Shown here: positions 11,315-22,700 of the stretch, one piece after another
Layout: each line of letters begins with the position of its first letter
Numbering within the stretch: the stretch's first letter is position 1
Assembly (NCBI RefSeq): GCF_029873635.1
Contig: NC_080420.1
Span: 54,707,457-54,771,456, forward strand
DNA length: 64,000 nucleotides
From: Malania oleifera
Lineage: Eukaryota; Streptophyta; Magnoliopsida; Santalales; Ximeniaceae
Reading direction: 5' to 3'
Notes under the pieces: model-generated
What the model was told of the DNA's origin: nothing
The model's input: the letters and a program-made list of their open reading frames with translations, nothing else
Database searches by the model: none
Position numbers and translations under genes: made by a program

Positions 11315-13329
11315 TGTTGACCTTATAGGTCGCACTCGGTTTTGAAAATGACAAATACTGATGTTTGATGAATGTCAAGTGCTTGTGCAGGTTCAAATTA
11401 ATATCCCAAGGAATGACACTTGAGGAAATAAGAAGACCGCGAAGATTTGTAATTTTTAATTGTAATTCAAATCGGTCTGTAATAATTTATATGGGTCTGT
11501 AATAGTAGCTTAGGCTGTGGATGTATGCTCTTACCTACATATCATGCATATAGGATATAGCGTAAGCTCAAATAGACCATAGTAAAACCCTAGTCTCCAA
11601 CACTCAAACACATAGCATAAAATATATAAGTGTGTCTTAATTGTGCTTAAAATAGAACAAATCTAAGCAAGTTAAGAGGGCTCGAGCAACCGAACCTTTG
11701 GAGTACAAAATTCCTCGGGTGCCTGAACTTAGACAAAGTCAAAAAGTTGACTAGTCCTCGGGCGATCAAACCATAAATGCATGTATCTTCTTCACGCGTC
11801 TGAAGCCTTTGAAAGGGACTGTTCACCAACTTGGGCAACCGAGGATTTCAGTTCAAATCAACCCCGGGAGACCGAACACACGAGTTTGGGCACCCGAACC
11901 TAGGACCGGGCACCCAAACCTAGGATCGGGCACTCGAACCTAGGATTGGGCACTCAAAGTTACGTAGCTTTGCTACTAACTTTGATTTGGGTTGTCGAAC
12001 CTTTATACGGGTGACCGAACCTCGTTTAAAACCTTTTTGAGATGTGTCTTGTCGGGAGACCAAACCTAGGTTTAGCCACCCGAACTCCAGCCGGTTAAAA
12101 TAAATTAACCGCTATAAAACAGAGTTATTTCAGTCTAATTGAATTTTAATCTTTTGAGACTTTTTTAATAATGCCTATTATATCCCGAACGGTAATAATT
12201 TTTTACCTGGCTATAAATATGAGTCCATTTGCTCAAATAGAATATGATTAGCAAAGTGATTAGCAAAAATTCTCTCTCTTGAAAATCCTTTCTTTGCCCA
12301 AATACTCTCAAACTTACATCCTTTAATAAAATTTGAGATTGTGAGATTTCATATTGTGTTGGTGTGATTATTACTCTGTGTGAGAAACTCCCATTTGTGT
12401 GTTTGATTAATATATTTCTTTTGGGGATTTTTAGCTTAGGTTTATCCCATGGATTTCTTCATTATAAATCTTGTGTGGGATTAAACCAAGAAAGCTGAGA
12501 ATATTTGCATTCCATTGCAAGTGTCCAAGAGCTTTGCTTTTGGTGTGCAAAGGATTTTCAAACAAGCAAGTTATTTTTTTTTAAACTAGTATTGTTCGTC
12601 CTTCATTGAGGAAAACCATTTTGGAACTAGTTTGATTATATGTTTAGCCTACTTAGAATATTGATGTGCTACTGAAATATCTTGTCTAAATTCCAAGACT
12701 TTGCTTGCGTTGAATACTCATGTGCATCATATTGATTGTATTGTGCTGAATACTCTTGAGCTTCATATTGATTATACTGTATTGAGTATTGATTGAACAA
12801 AACTAGCATCACTAAGCTTACACTATATCCATGCTATTGATGCATATGTGATTGTGCATATTTGGGTACAAATCTGCTTTACGTGAAAGCACTTATCTGT
12901 TGTACCATTTTATTGTAAAATCTGAGTGTTTTCAAGCGTGGCCTAAGGGGGCGGTAATCTAGCCCAGTAAGGATTGTATGTCCTGATTGAGGTCAGCCCT
13001 TGAATTGACCTGGTTTGTATAGGTATCGCTCCACCCGTTTAAGTGAGCAAGTTTTAGTGGTAATCCTTGTGCTAGTTAGCCAAGGTAGGGACGTAGACAA
13101 TTGGCCAAACCTCGATAACATCTCTATGTGTCACTTTTACTTTGGTGCTTTCTGGTGCATGTGGCGTTAATTAAATTGCTTTATTTAAATTCTGGTATAT
13201 TTACTTTACTTGCACTAGAATGTCCTTAAGGTTATGAACATATAGGTGTTAGAACATTCACCTAGGGATCAAAATTTAAAAATACCAATTCACCCCCCCC
13301 CCCCTCTTGGGATCACGGTAAAGCTAACA
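11315..13329 (+). repeat. E2 3' LTR
   Basis: Starts TGTTGACCTTATAGG and ends GCTAACA, followed by the CATAG duplication. It is colinear with the 5' LTR, with small differences such as extra GGGCACCCGAACC-like copies near 11890-11960 that explain most of the extra length. Confidence 0.93.
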
Positions 13330-14609
13330 CATAGTATATTACTTCTTTTACAAAATATCCTATAAATAAATTCTTCTTCGTTTTGTTTTCAACTCCATAG
13401 TAACCAATTCCTTCTTTGTTACTAATCATCCGTTGTTGTCCAGCCATCTTTCCAAAATTCTCTTTTCCTCTAATAAAGTTGTAAATGATTTTTTCTTTAT
13501 CTTCAATTTTTCTTTTAAGATCACTTATTTCTAGGTCTTTCTTGCTTTCATCATTTACTTGTAGTTTTACTAACTCTTGAGATATTTTGTTAATTTTCTT
13601 CATTAGATCATCAATATGAGAATCTTTTTCTTTTTCAGCCGATTTAGAACTTTCAACTTGATTCTTAAGATTTTCATTTTTTTTATTTTATTTCAAGGTT
13701 ATGTTTCTTTTAGACACTTTGATGAACCTATTATGTAAGTTGAATAATTCAACTTGAATTTCATTGTATGAAGGCATATTATCACATGAATTATTACTAG
13801 ACTCTCCACTAGATTCTTCTGATGATCTATAATAAGAGTTTACCTTAATATTGTGTGTCATAAAGCACATGTTGGCAACTTCTTGTTCACTTGATTCATC
13901 CTCCGATTTGTTTGAGTTTGTGTTGTCCTACGTAGCTTTCATTGCCTTCTTTTTCTTCTTCTTGTCCTTCTTCAGCTAGGGACAATCAAGTTTAATGTGT
14001 CCAACCTTCTTACAATTATAACATATAGGTGGATCGTTCTTAGTTTCCTTTGTGTTTGTTTCTACTTTGTTAGTTTTTTATCCTTTAAACTTTCGAGGGA
14101 ATTTTCTATTCTTCCTGAAAAATTTTCCAAGTCTTTTAGTGATAAAGGCTAGTCCTTCATCATCAAATTCATTGTCTTCATCCTCATCACTAGAGCTTTC
14201 TTTACTAGCCTTAAGGGCTATTGATTTCTTGTTTTTATTATTGTTCTCTAAATTTTTTTCATTCATTGTCATCTTATTTGTGAGAAGGGATACGATTAAC
14301 TCATCAAGGGAGGTATTTTTCAGATTTCTATCTTCTGTTATTATTGTGGCTTTTGGTTCCCGAATTGAAGGAAGTTCTCTTAGGATTTTTCTAATCATTT
14401 CATATGTTAAATAATTTTTCCCTAATGCATTTAAAGAATTTATTATGTGAGTGAACCTAGTATACATGCTAGTGATAGTTTCTTCTGGATTCATCTAAAA
14501 TGTCTCATACTCGCTAGTGAGCATGTTAATTCTACTTTCTCTAACATTTATAGTTCCTTCATAGGTTACTTTTAACTTGTCCCAAATTTCTTTCAACTGG
14601 ACTCCTTAT
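13330..14609 (-). pseudogene. gag: E0 gag, N-terminal part missing
   Basis: The minus-strand frame 14494-14078 holds the copia gag domain (ends of helices such as MYTRFTHIINSLNALGK, then IRKILRELPS). A zinc knuckle CYNCKKVGHIKLDC lies at about 13990-14030. A lysine- and glutamate-rich spacer follows at 13870-13313, probably a coiled coil, and joins the second knuckle at 3905 once E2 is removed. Stops separate the pieces. The first part of gag is replaced at about 14600 by LTR sequence. The plus-strand frame at 14052-14414 is its antisense shadow. Confidence 0.82.
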
Positions 14610-15182
14610 GCTTTAAATAGACCGGTTGATTGGGCTTTCTTAGTTTAGGCCAAGATGATCTGGCCGGTCGACTAGGGCTTATGAGACATTCAAGGGCTGA
14701 TCGATTGGGGGCCTTATGGAATTGAAATTCTTGGTCGAGTATATGGTAGGTCGACTAGGCTATTAGAGGCCGGTCAACTAGGCCTTTTGAAAAAAAATGA
14801 TTTTTAGCCCACTTTTGACTCAAAAACATTTCAAAAACATTTGTATAATTTTATCTTTTTAGAGAACAGTTTTCCAAGAAAATACTTGTTCCCTAAGGTT
14901 TGTCTATGGTCCATTGAACTTTAAACATATCATACAAGACATGTAATAATACAATCAAATCTAAATGCATTTACAACAGAAGAAAATGAATGTCTTCACT
15001 CATTTGCTCTTCAATTCTTCATGGAATACGTCAGACGAAATGTGCTTTAAGCGCCTCATGGCTTCCATTTACCTATACCTTACGTGTGTGCTAAAATGAA
15101 AACCTGCTCAAGTATTAAATGCACACATAAGATACTTGTATTTTGTCATTATCAAAATAGGAATCGGATTGAAAAAGTCAAC
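14610..15182 (-). repeat. E3: 5' part of a minus-strand copia LTR
   Basis: Read on the minus strand it starts at 15182 with TGTTGACTTTTTCAATCCG and contains GTCGACCGGCC-like palindromes between 14780 and 14620. Its start resembles the E4 LTR start at 27899. It ends near 14610, directly joined to E0 gag, without the rest of the LTR or a primer site. It may be the remains of E0's own 5' LTR after a deletion, or another element. Confidence 0.7.
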
Positions 15183-16022
15183 AGAATAGTCAATGTTATG
15201 AGATACCTTCTATGGGTCTTGCTGTGAACCTAAATTAATCATAGCCACACTAAGACTTCTACCATATGGGTGAATCTCATATAAAGGTGTGTGTCATCCT
15301 AACAAAGGCATCAAGTCATATGGTAGAGCATTTTACGATCTCATACGAATCATGTACTACCGAGATCTCAGCCATTAAAGGACTAGGTATGTTTCAATTT
15401 TTCTTAAAAGCATTTTATGAGACATTCCTAAGACCCAATAAATAAGAGTGAACAATAGTTGACCAGAAATGAGCGAAAAATTTGCACATCGCATAAGTAT
15501 CTATTAATATGTTTATCCTAAAAAAGGGCTTAGGCAAACTTTTTAAAAAGCTGAAACAATTTCTAAGAAGGCTCATTTAAAACTTCATTTCCATACATCA
15601 ATTATTTTACTGTGATTTTGTAAAGTTGAAACAAATATTCCCTTCAAATCTTGCCGTGAGTTTGGGAGGCATAATTCATCTCTGTTCAACGCACCACTGA
15701 CCATTTCCTTTTGGAAGATTAGGGAAGTCAAAATGAACATAAATGGTATATTTGTCAAATCCATATTTCTATCTTTAGTCTCCTTTTTTCGTTTCCCAAA
15801 AAGTACTTTAACTCTATATTTTATTTTTAAAAATACTCTCCATCCTCATCATCATCTTATTTACTATACTTTGGAAAGATCCTGAAAGGAAATTTTAACA
15901 AATAACTTAATTCAAAAGTAACCAAATTTTTCTCTCTTGTATTTTTTGACCATTTATTTTTCTCTTTTTTCTCAAAAATCTCCCCATCCTATTTTCCCCC
16001 TCCATATTTATAACACAATCCC
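15183..16022. other. Intergenic DNA, nothing recognised
   Basis: AT-rich sequence with no credible reading frame and no repeat that I recognise. Bases next to 15182 should hold the target duplication of E3, but the partner is lost. Confidence 0.5.
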
Positions 16023-16031
16023 ACTAAACAA

Positions 16032-16637
16032 GGGTAAAATCTGGCAACACTGCCTGAGTTTTTTTTTTTTTATAAAATATGAATGTTAAATGGATAAAAA
16101 AAATCCTTAAATTTATATTAATTGGTTGATTTTTGTTTGAAACAATTTACCTGACTTTTTTTCATTTTATTCAAGTTGTTATGTTATTAAATATGACATT
16201 TAATCAAATCTAAAAAGCAAGCCGCTATTCAACCAATTGTCTAATCCAAATCAATTTTTTAAAATTATATTTTATTTGTTAAAGATATGTTTAGTCATTT
16301 AATTTTCATGAAATGTATATAACAAATATTTTGTAATGATACAATTATTTAAGTTTTTTTTAAAATATATTGCAATTAATTGATCAACTTTTATAACTTA
16401 ATTATTAAGTTAATGTTATTTTCTTAATTTATATTATCAAAATTAATGAGTGGAATGGTAAAATTAAGTTTATTTATTTATTTTTACTAAACTTAACGGT
16501 TAGCTAATCGTCAACAATTGGACAGTTTATGTTGTAAATAAAATTCAACCTCAAGGGATTTTGTGATAGTTTTTGAAAGTTTATGGAGTGAAATATCATT
16601 TCTTGAAAAGTGAAGGAGTATTGCTGGATTTTATCCC
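16032..16637. mobile_element. Mutator-type MITE with 9-base target duplication
   Basis: The left end reads GGGTAAAATCTGGCAACACT. The right end, reverse complemented, reads GGGATAAAATCCAGCAATAC, so the termini are imperfect inverted repeats of about 27 bases. Flanks are ACTAAACAA (16023-16031) and ACTAAATAA (16638-16646), a 9-base duplication with one change. Nine-base duplications are typical of Mutator-like transposons. The 606-base interior is very AT-rich and non-coding, so this is a non-autonomous copy. Confidence 0.75.
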
Positions 16638-16646
16638 ACTAAATAA

Positions 16647-17696
16647 TAATGATGAAAGAGCTCTCTACACACACTTGTGGACTGATAAATATTTTTTTTT
16701 AAGTCATTAAGACAACAAATTGGCCTCATACAAAGCTACAAATAATGTACAGTCGTCTATTGGTGATCTAGAATAGACCGACAACATTATTGAACTACTC
16801 CCAAGTTTTGAAGACTTTTTTGACACTTATTGATCGAATGAAAATCCTCACCTCCTCTCTTTCAAATTAAGAGTCATTTTTAATTGGATGCATGATGCCA
16901 AACTATGCTAATTATCCTATGATCACACAAATATTGAGGTGAATTTAAAATTTATGTAGACTTGAAGAAACTAATACAATAATTTTTTTAAAATAAAAAC
17001 TCAAATATATTAGTTTTTTATTAAATTTTATTTATAATTTTACAAATTACAAATGATTAAACCCAATTCTATCCACTCCAATGCAACTCTATTTATTTAT
17101 TGCATATTAAATTGAGAATGAATGCTCGTGTGTGTGTGTGTGTGTGTATTATTCAATAAGGAACAGTTTTCAAACAGCAACAATGATTAATTTAGATAGG
17201 ATGGTAATAATATTTTTTTTTCGCTTACTAGTAGAGACCCATGCGATGTACGAGACTTCTGACTATTAATTTTTTTATGCATTGTGCATTATATATGTTT
17301 TGCGACTCTATGAGAAAAATACTATTATAAATTCAATTATAATACTTGCAATTTAAAATGTACAAAAATAATTTGTAAATATAACTTTTTACTATTTCTA
17401 ATTTTATCTCAAGAGTTGATTGCTCAACTTAATTTGACTAATTAATCTCTAAATAAATAATTTTTTAAATATTATTCATGTTTTAGTGTGCAGATCTTAT
17501 TTTAATAAATGAAGATCATCGTAAAAGCAATACACAAGAGCGAAGTTAAGGTTGTCATATCGATTTACCAAAAGATCTCAATCGTCTTTCATAGTCTTAA
17601 CTCATCCTAATCGTCCACAAATAAAAGGCTTCGATGCCTAAACAATGATCTAATCGTTTTTGTTGTCTCAGAGTTTGAGACAATCTATAAATTTGC
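16647..17696. other. AT-rich intergenic DNA
   Basis: No supported gene. Contains a (GT)n run near 17130-17148 and many A/T runs. Confidence 0.5.
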
Positions 17697-17858
17697 ATAT
17701 CACCTTATATTTATTTCTATTTTTCTCATGATTAAGAAAGAAGTATTTGTAATTTTAACATTTGGCCTATATATATATATATATATATATATATCACCTT
17801 ATATTTATTTCTATTTTTCTCATGATTAAAAGAAGAAGTATTTGTAATTTTAACATTT
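17697..17858. repeat. Direct duplication around a (TA)n microsatellite
   Basis: A segment of about 67 bases beginning ATATCACCTTATATT occurs at 17697-17763 and again at 17791-17858, separated by a (TA)n run. The copies differ by a few bases. Replication slippage at the TA run is a likely cause. Confidence 0.8.
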
Positions 17859-18470
17859 CAGCTCTTAGCTATTGGAATTTCTTGAGAATAATAATAGGAA
17901 CACATAAATAAAGTGACCCCTAAAAAAAAGACATAAAAATATTCTGCAACACTCCAAAGAGACAGTAGGAGGGGTAGAGGGCGTAGAGGGACAGCGGGCC
18001 GTTGGGATTTGGTAGGGAAATGTAATTATGTAAGCATAGCGCGGAGCCACCTTGGCCCTATATTTCACAAATCTAGGGCAGATTTTCACGGTTGGCGTAT
18101 CTGCCGACATTTTCACACACCGCCAACAAATATCTCGTGAGAAGATTGAACAGAGGAGAGGGGCAGTTGGTAATTACCAATTACCATTCCGTGAGGGGTA
18201 GGGTCAGGCACATGGAAATTTTTTTGTGAGTGAGGACAACTTATTAGGTGTCACGTGACCCTTTCATCTATCCACCTCTTATCTTTAGTATTGTACCGTG
18301 TGTAAAAGTCCTGCTCGTTTTCAACCATTTTTCTCTATATAAAATAAAATAAAATAAAATAAAATTATTTTATGCCTAAATAATTTTAAAATTTAATTCT
18401 AATTTTTAAGACCGATCCTTGTTTTTTTTTATGCTAACAAAACATCTGTATCTTATGTGTGTTCTTAGTT
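17859..18470. other. GC-richer intergenic island, function unknown
   Basis: Bases about 17930-18300 are visibly richer in G+C than the surroundings. They contain TTGGTAATTACCAATTACCA (a small palindrome) and GTGTCACGTGACCC (an E/G-box-like CACGTG core). An AAAAT pentamer repeat follows at about 18338-18366. The open frame 18116-17865 (-) shows no family I recognise. It could be a remnant of a gene promoter or 5' region. Confidence 0.35.
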
Positions 18471-18620
18471 TGTGAACAACCTTATACGAATGTCTGAACC
18501 CTTCGAAAGGGACATTCCTCCAACTCGGGCTACCGAGCGATTTAGTTAAAAAAAAAATCCCGAACTACCAAACACACGAGTTCGGGCTACCGAACCTATG
18601 GTTGGGCACTCGAATTTACG
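18471..18620 (+). repeat. Relic of an E2-type LTR
   Basis: About 150 bases match the U3 palindrome region of the E2 LTR (compare 4385-4520): a GAAAGGGACATTC stretch, ACTCGGGCTACCGAGCG, then GGGCTACCGAACC and GGGCACTCGAA in the same order. The rest of the LTR is gone. Confidence 0.7.
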
Positions 18621-18859
18621 AAAAAATGTTTCTGACTTTGTTTTTAATTCTTAAAATATCTCCACACTCCTTCATTTTTTTTAAAAAAAATATTATACTA
18701 CTTTTAAAAATCAAATGCCATAGTAATCCTCCTGTGACAAGTTTTAGTGACAACGTATATATATTTTTAAATGTAAGAAAGATTTTATTAACCAAGGAAA
18801 ATGTAGTGGTAGAGTACAAGGAAAGGAAAGAAACCAAAATTGCTTTACAAGTTAAGGGC

Positions 18860-19575
18860 CCATTAATTGTAAAAAATATATTTCCTTTTCCATTTTAATG
18901 TTCCAAAACATTTTTAAAATATTAATTAATTTTTTTTCATATTTACAATATTTGTATGAAAATAAATGAATCATTTTGACACTATTTTCATTTTCTTGTG
19001 GAAATAGTTTTATTTTTAATTTCTAATTTTGCATACAATTACCAAAATGCCACCTTATTTCCTATTTTTCAAATTCGTATAGAAAAGTCTAAAACATATC
19101 CTCACATTATTTTTCCATATTTTCAACTCTTTTTTTTTTTTGGATTATGTATCGGGTTTCCACGTATCCGTTTTACGGTTTATGTGACTAATTCCGTGCC
19201 CCTTGAAGCCGATCCCACAACTCCAAAGGGAGGTAAATTTCAGGAATCCAAGAGCGGAAACGAACCTGAGAGGGTTTGAACACCTGACCTCGTGAGAGGC
19301 ACTCTTGCAGCCCGCAGTATCACCTGAACCACACCCTGGGGGTCCATATTTTTAACTCTTACATGTATTTGAGCACGGAATTCAGACATTGAACCTTAAT
19401 TTATGTGGATTATGTGTACTATTTCTTCTAAATTCACACAAATTCAAATTTAAACCACAAAATCCATGATTCTACTATATTACCTTATATAAATTTTAGA
19501 AAATTAGAAAGCAAGTTGTCTTTTTTGTATTATTTGGAAATCTAAAAATAAGAAACTAAAAAATTACTTTGCCCA
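18860..19575. repeat. AT-rich dispersed repeat, copy 1 (interrupted by SINE)
   Basis: This is colinear, at roughly two thirds identity by eye, with 60586-61085. Shared marks in order: ATTTGTATGAAAATAAATGA-like, TACATG(T/C)AT...GAGCA, and TAAATTCACA(C/T)AAATT. The SINE at 19132-19342 sits inside it. No terminal inverted repeat is clear, so the class is unknown. Confidence 0.5.
19132..19342 (-). mobile_element. tRNA-derived SINE with 18-base target duplication
   Basis: On the minus strand the 5' end at 19342 starts a tRNA-like head. An A-box-like GTGGTTCAGGTGATA is followed about 40 bases later by a B-box-like AGGTGTTCAAACCC. A unique body and an A-run tail (T-run 19132-19140 on the plus strand) follow. 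Flanks are TCCATATTTTCAACTCTT (19114-19131) and TCCATATTTTTAACTCTT (19343-19360), differing at one base. This matches a Pol III SINE inserted by a LINE. The ORF 18998-19279 (+) runs across it and is not a gene. Confidence 0.87.
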
Positions 19576-19724
19576 TTTATGCAAACTCTTTATTTTCTAC
19601 ATTTCTAATATAATTTTTGAAGAATTAAAAGATAAGCTAAAATTTTTATAATTCTTTGAAAAACTAAGAGTTGAAAAATAAAAAATATTTTCTACGACTA
19701 AAAATTGAAGAGTTTTTGAGTCTC

Positions 19725-22700
19725 CAAATATGTAGATGCTTGTAGTCCAAGCAAATTTGTCACACAAAATCAAGACCACAAAGTTTTTGAGAGAAGAAAG
19801 TATTAAGATCTCTTTATTTTAGTGGTGGCTTGAGTCCTTAGGTTAAGGGGGTGAACAACTATGGTGTAAGCTGTGAAAGTCCAAGTGCCAAAAAAAAAAA
19901 TCCTTCTAATTATTGTCAGTGTAGTCTCTAGCTGAGATTTTTCAAGGGTGGGCAATTTTTTCCAAGTGGCAAGCTTTGTAGCATAAGAGAATCTAAGAAT
20001 AGAAGCTTTTCATCAAATAACTCTGCACCAAAAAATAACAGGTTGCTTGGCTTTGATTTAAATCCAGGCATCTACCAGCTTAAAATTTGTTTTACTACTT
20101 CCCTACACCAATTTATCTTTCAAATGATGGTGGAATAAAATTTAAATAAATCTTGATGTCTAAACGTTGACATCAATTTTTGAGGATCCATTTGGATTGC
20201 CAACATTTGATGACCGTTTTGAAATCAAACAAGTGTAGAGTATCAAACCATTAGTCCTTTAACTTATCTTTTTTACTCTTTGAAAACCAAGTCGCTACTT
20301 TATTTTATTTTTAAAAAAAAAACAAAATAAAGAAAATCCTTTTTAAGAGATTAGGGAAATCCTTTTGAAGAGATTAGGTTTGAGAGTATAATTGTGCATG
20401 GAGAAGGTAGCACTTTAAATTCTCCTTTTTAAGAATTCAAAGAATTACCACCCTAAAACACTCATTTCATTGAATGGTTGTTTTGCTTACCTTGTATGCA
20501 CGTGTGCGTATACACCCATTTTGAAAGAGTTTTCTAAAATAAAGTCTTCAATTTTGGAAGAAAACCAATTGAGTTTTTTTAAAAAATCAGGCGGTCAATC
20601 GGCCTTTAGACTGCCTATAGATGCTAGTCGACTACCCTTTGCAAATTTTCCTATTTTTGATTTTGTTTATTTCAAAAATATCCTCATCAGTAGGTCAAAC
20701 CAAAGATGGATTTTTGTTCAGCAAGTTATGCATACATGAGTAGGGCCTCAACGATCCAATTATCAAACGACCTTGATGCAAATTTAGGAGCATCTAGATG
20801 ATGCTTCTCTTGATCAACCATGTTGATGTACAATGGATCCCTGAATAGTTCTTCTAACTCAATCTCTCTCTTTTTTGGTATTGTCGATCTCCAATCTATG
20901 ATGCATAATACATAAGGGCATTAGAAATGTGTATTGTATATAATGGCATTGAGATCCCTTACTTCCATTTTGGTAATGTTTCTTTCTTCATAACAGAAGT
21001 AAGCTTTTACTTTGTCTTTTCTAGTTGGATGGAAACCTAATCTATATGTATTTGAATGACTTTTCAATTTAATTGGTTTTGTGATTCCTTGTAAATACTT
21101 TACTAGTCCTTTTCTAGGTTCGTACTCATGTTTGAACATTTGCTTTGAAAGTGATCATACTCACATAATTTAATTTCGGTTCAAAGACCAATTCCTTATT
21201 TCCTCTAGTCATAGGAGATGTTATTTCTACTAGGTTAGAATGAATTTTAGTTTCAACTTCCATATATGGCACAATTCCGGGTTTGATAGTACTAATGCAC
21301 TCTTCTCCTTTAATGGTTATCAAATGATCTCCTAACACACACTTCAACTTTGGATGAAGGGATGATGGTACTGCCCTAGTTGTATCAATCTATAGTCTTC
21401 TCAAAAGCATGTTGAAAGAGGGATCTTTAGCGCTTGAAATGGTACCTCAAATGTTCAAGGTCCAATCTCAATGTTAAGATCAATTTCACCCACAATCTCC
21501 CTCATAGTTCCATTGCAGGCTCTGATTGTTAAATTATTGTTCTTTATGGATGATTTGTCAACTCCTAACTTTACTAATTGGAATCTAGGCATGCATTCAA
21601 TGCTAACCAGTTATTAACTAATACTCTTGGTATGATAGTTTGACCATACTTCACAGCAATGTAGAGAGGACACATGACTTTTCCTTCTTCCAGTATCTCA
21701 TTATTTGTATATGCATTGCTATAAACTATCATGACAATATTGACCAATTCTTCAAATTGTATGAATGGTGCATTATATGGTATGTAAGAATCTTTCAGCA
21801 TTTTTATTAAAGCATTTCTATGACTTTTAGAAGATATGAGCAAGTTAAGTACAGAGATCTTTGTTAGTGACTTATTCAATTGTTGTATAATGATGTAGTC
21901 ACTAATTTTGAGTTGCTAAAGGAATTTGACCACTTCATCATCACCAACTTCTTGTACTTTTTCTTTTTCTGGCCACTTTTCTTTTTTTTTTTCAACAATT
22001 CTGTCTTTCCCTTTCCTCATTTGACAGTTATGGTGTAATCACAACAGGGGGAGTGAATTGGGTATTCAAAAAAAGTTCCTAGGTTAAGTGTGTCCAATTT
22101 TAGGTCACAATCAGTATAACACAACCTTGGGTCTTTCTAAACAAACGTCAATCCCAAAAATAATAATGTATGCAAATGTTTGAAATAAATATAACAATCA
22201 CAACAAATACAATATAAACATACAAGTGTTGAAAGTAAAGAGATAAGGGAAGAGAAAATACAGAAACAATATTTTTATCGGGGTTCGACCAATCTTGCCT
22301 ACGTCCTCGCCTCAAGTCAATTCGCTTGAGGATTCCACTACCTTGCCCACTTAACTTGGTGGAGCAACGCCATTTATAGTACTCCTTACAGGGCGCAGTC
22401 TCCCTAGCTGACTTATCGGGTGGAGCCAAACCAGTTCTCCTTATAAGGCAAAGTCTCCCTATCTCACTTACGTGGTGGTGCCAAACCAATTACATCAATA
22501 TGAAAGTTTGTGTACAAATAGAGTGCTTCTACAATAAGCAAATGATGTACAAATTATAGTTTTATATGCACTCTTTTATGATATGATTTCAAGCTCAATA
22601 GAGTATGGGCATTTTCTCAAAATATTTTTTGCAATCTTTGAATAAGATGTGTATGATAAACAATTCAAAGATTCAACCCAATAAATATTTCTCAAAAAAA

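Larger units (their letters stand above)
3906..13329 (+). mobile_element. E2: complete Sirevirus-type Ty1/copia element, target duplication CATAG
   Basis: The element is 9424 bases with LTRs of 1976 and 2015 bases. It is flanked by perfect 5-base duplications CATAG at 3901-3905 and 13330-13334. The order is 5' LTR, primer site, gag with two knuckles, protease, integrase, RT, RNase H, polypurine tracts, 3' LTR, which is the copia order. There is no post-pol ORF. By eye the two LTRs differ at about 12 of the first 206 positions, so insertion is not recent. The proteins carry stops, frameshifts and catalytic changes, so it is not autonomous. Confidence 0.95.
2568..14609 (-). mobile_element. E0: old minus-strand Ty1/copia element hosting E1 and E2
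   Basis: Its pieces are 2568-3905 (integrase, protease, second gag zinc knuckle) and 13330-14609 (gag with first knuckle and spacer). Removing E2 and one CATAG copy makes the minus-strand frame run from the gag spacer into the second knuckle without a break, so this was one element before E2 arrived. E1 cuts it in the C-terminal part of integrase. RT and RNase H are absent from the window. At about 14600 gag runs directly into LTR-like sequence (E3), so the 5' LTR end, primer site and gag N-terminus are missing. Confidence 0.85.

Noticed and set aside
14052-14414. 120-residue plus-strand ORF
   Set aside because: Exact antisense of the E0 gag domain. The serine/leucine-rich product is a shadow.
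17865-18116. 83-residue minus-strand ORF in the GC-richer island
   Set aside because: No recognisable family, hydrophobic tail, and no promoter or splice evidence. Kept only as intergenic.
18998-19279. 93-residue plus-strand ORF
   Set aside because: It runs from the AT-rich repeat into the SINE across the target duplication, so it cannot be an old gene.
19260-19342. tRNA gene on the minus strand
   Set aside because: A- and B-box-like motifs are present, but no acceptor stem or cloverleaf, and an A tail with long target duplication shows a SINE.
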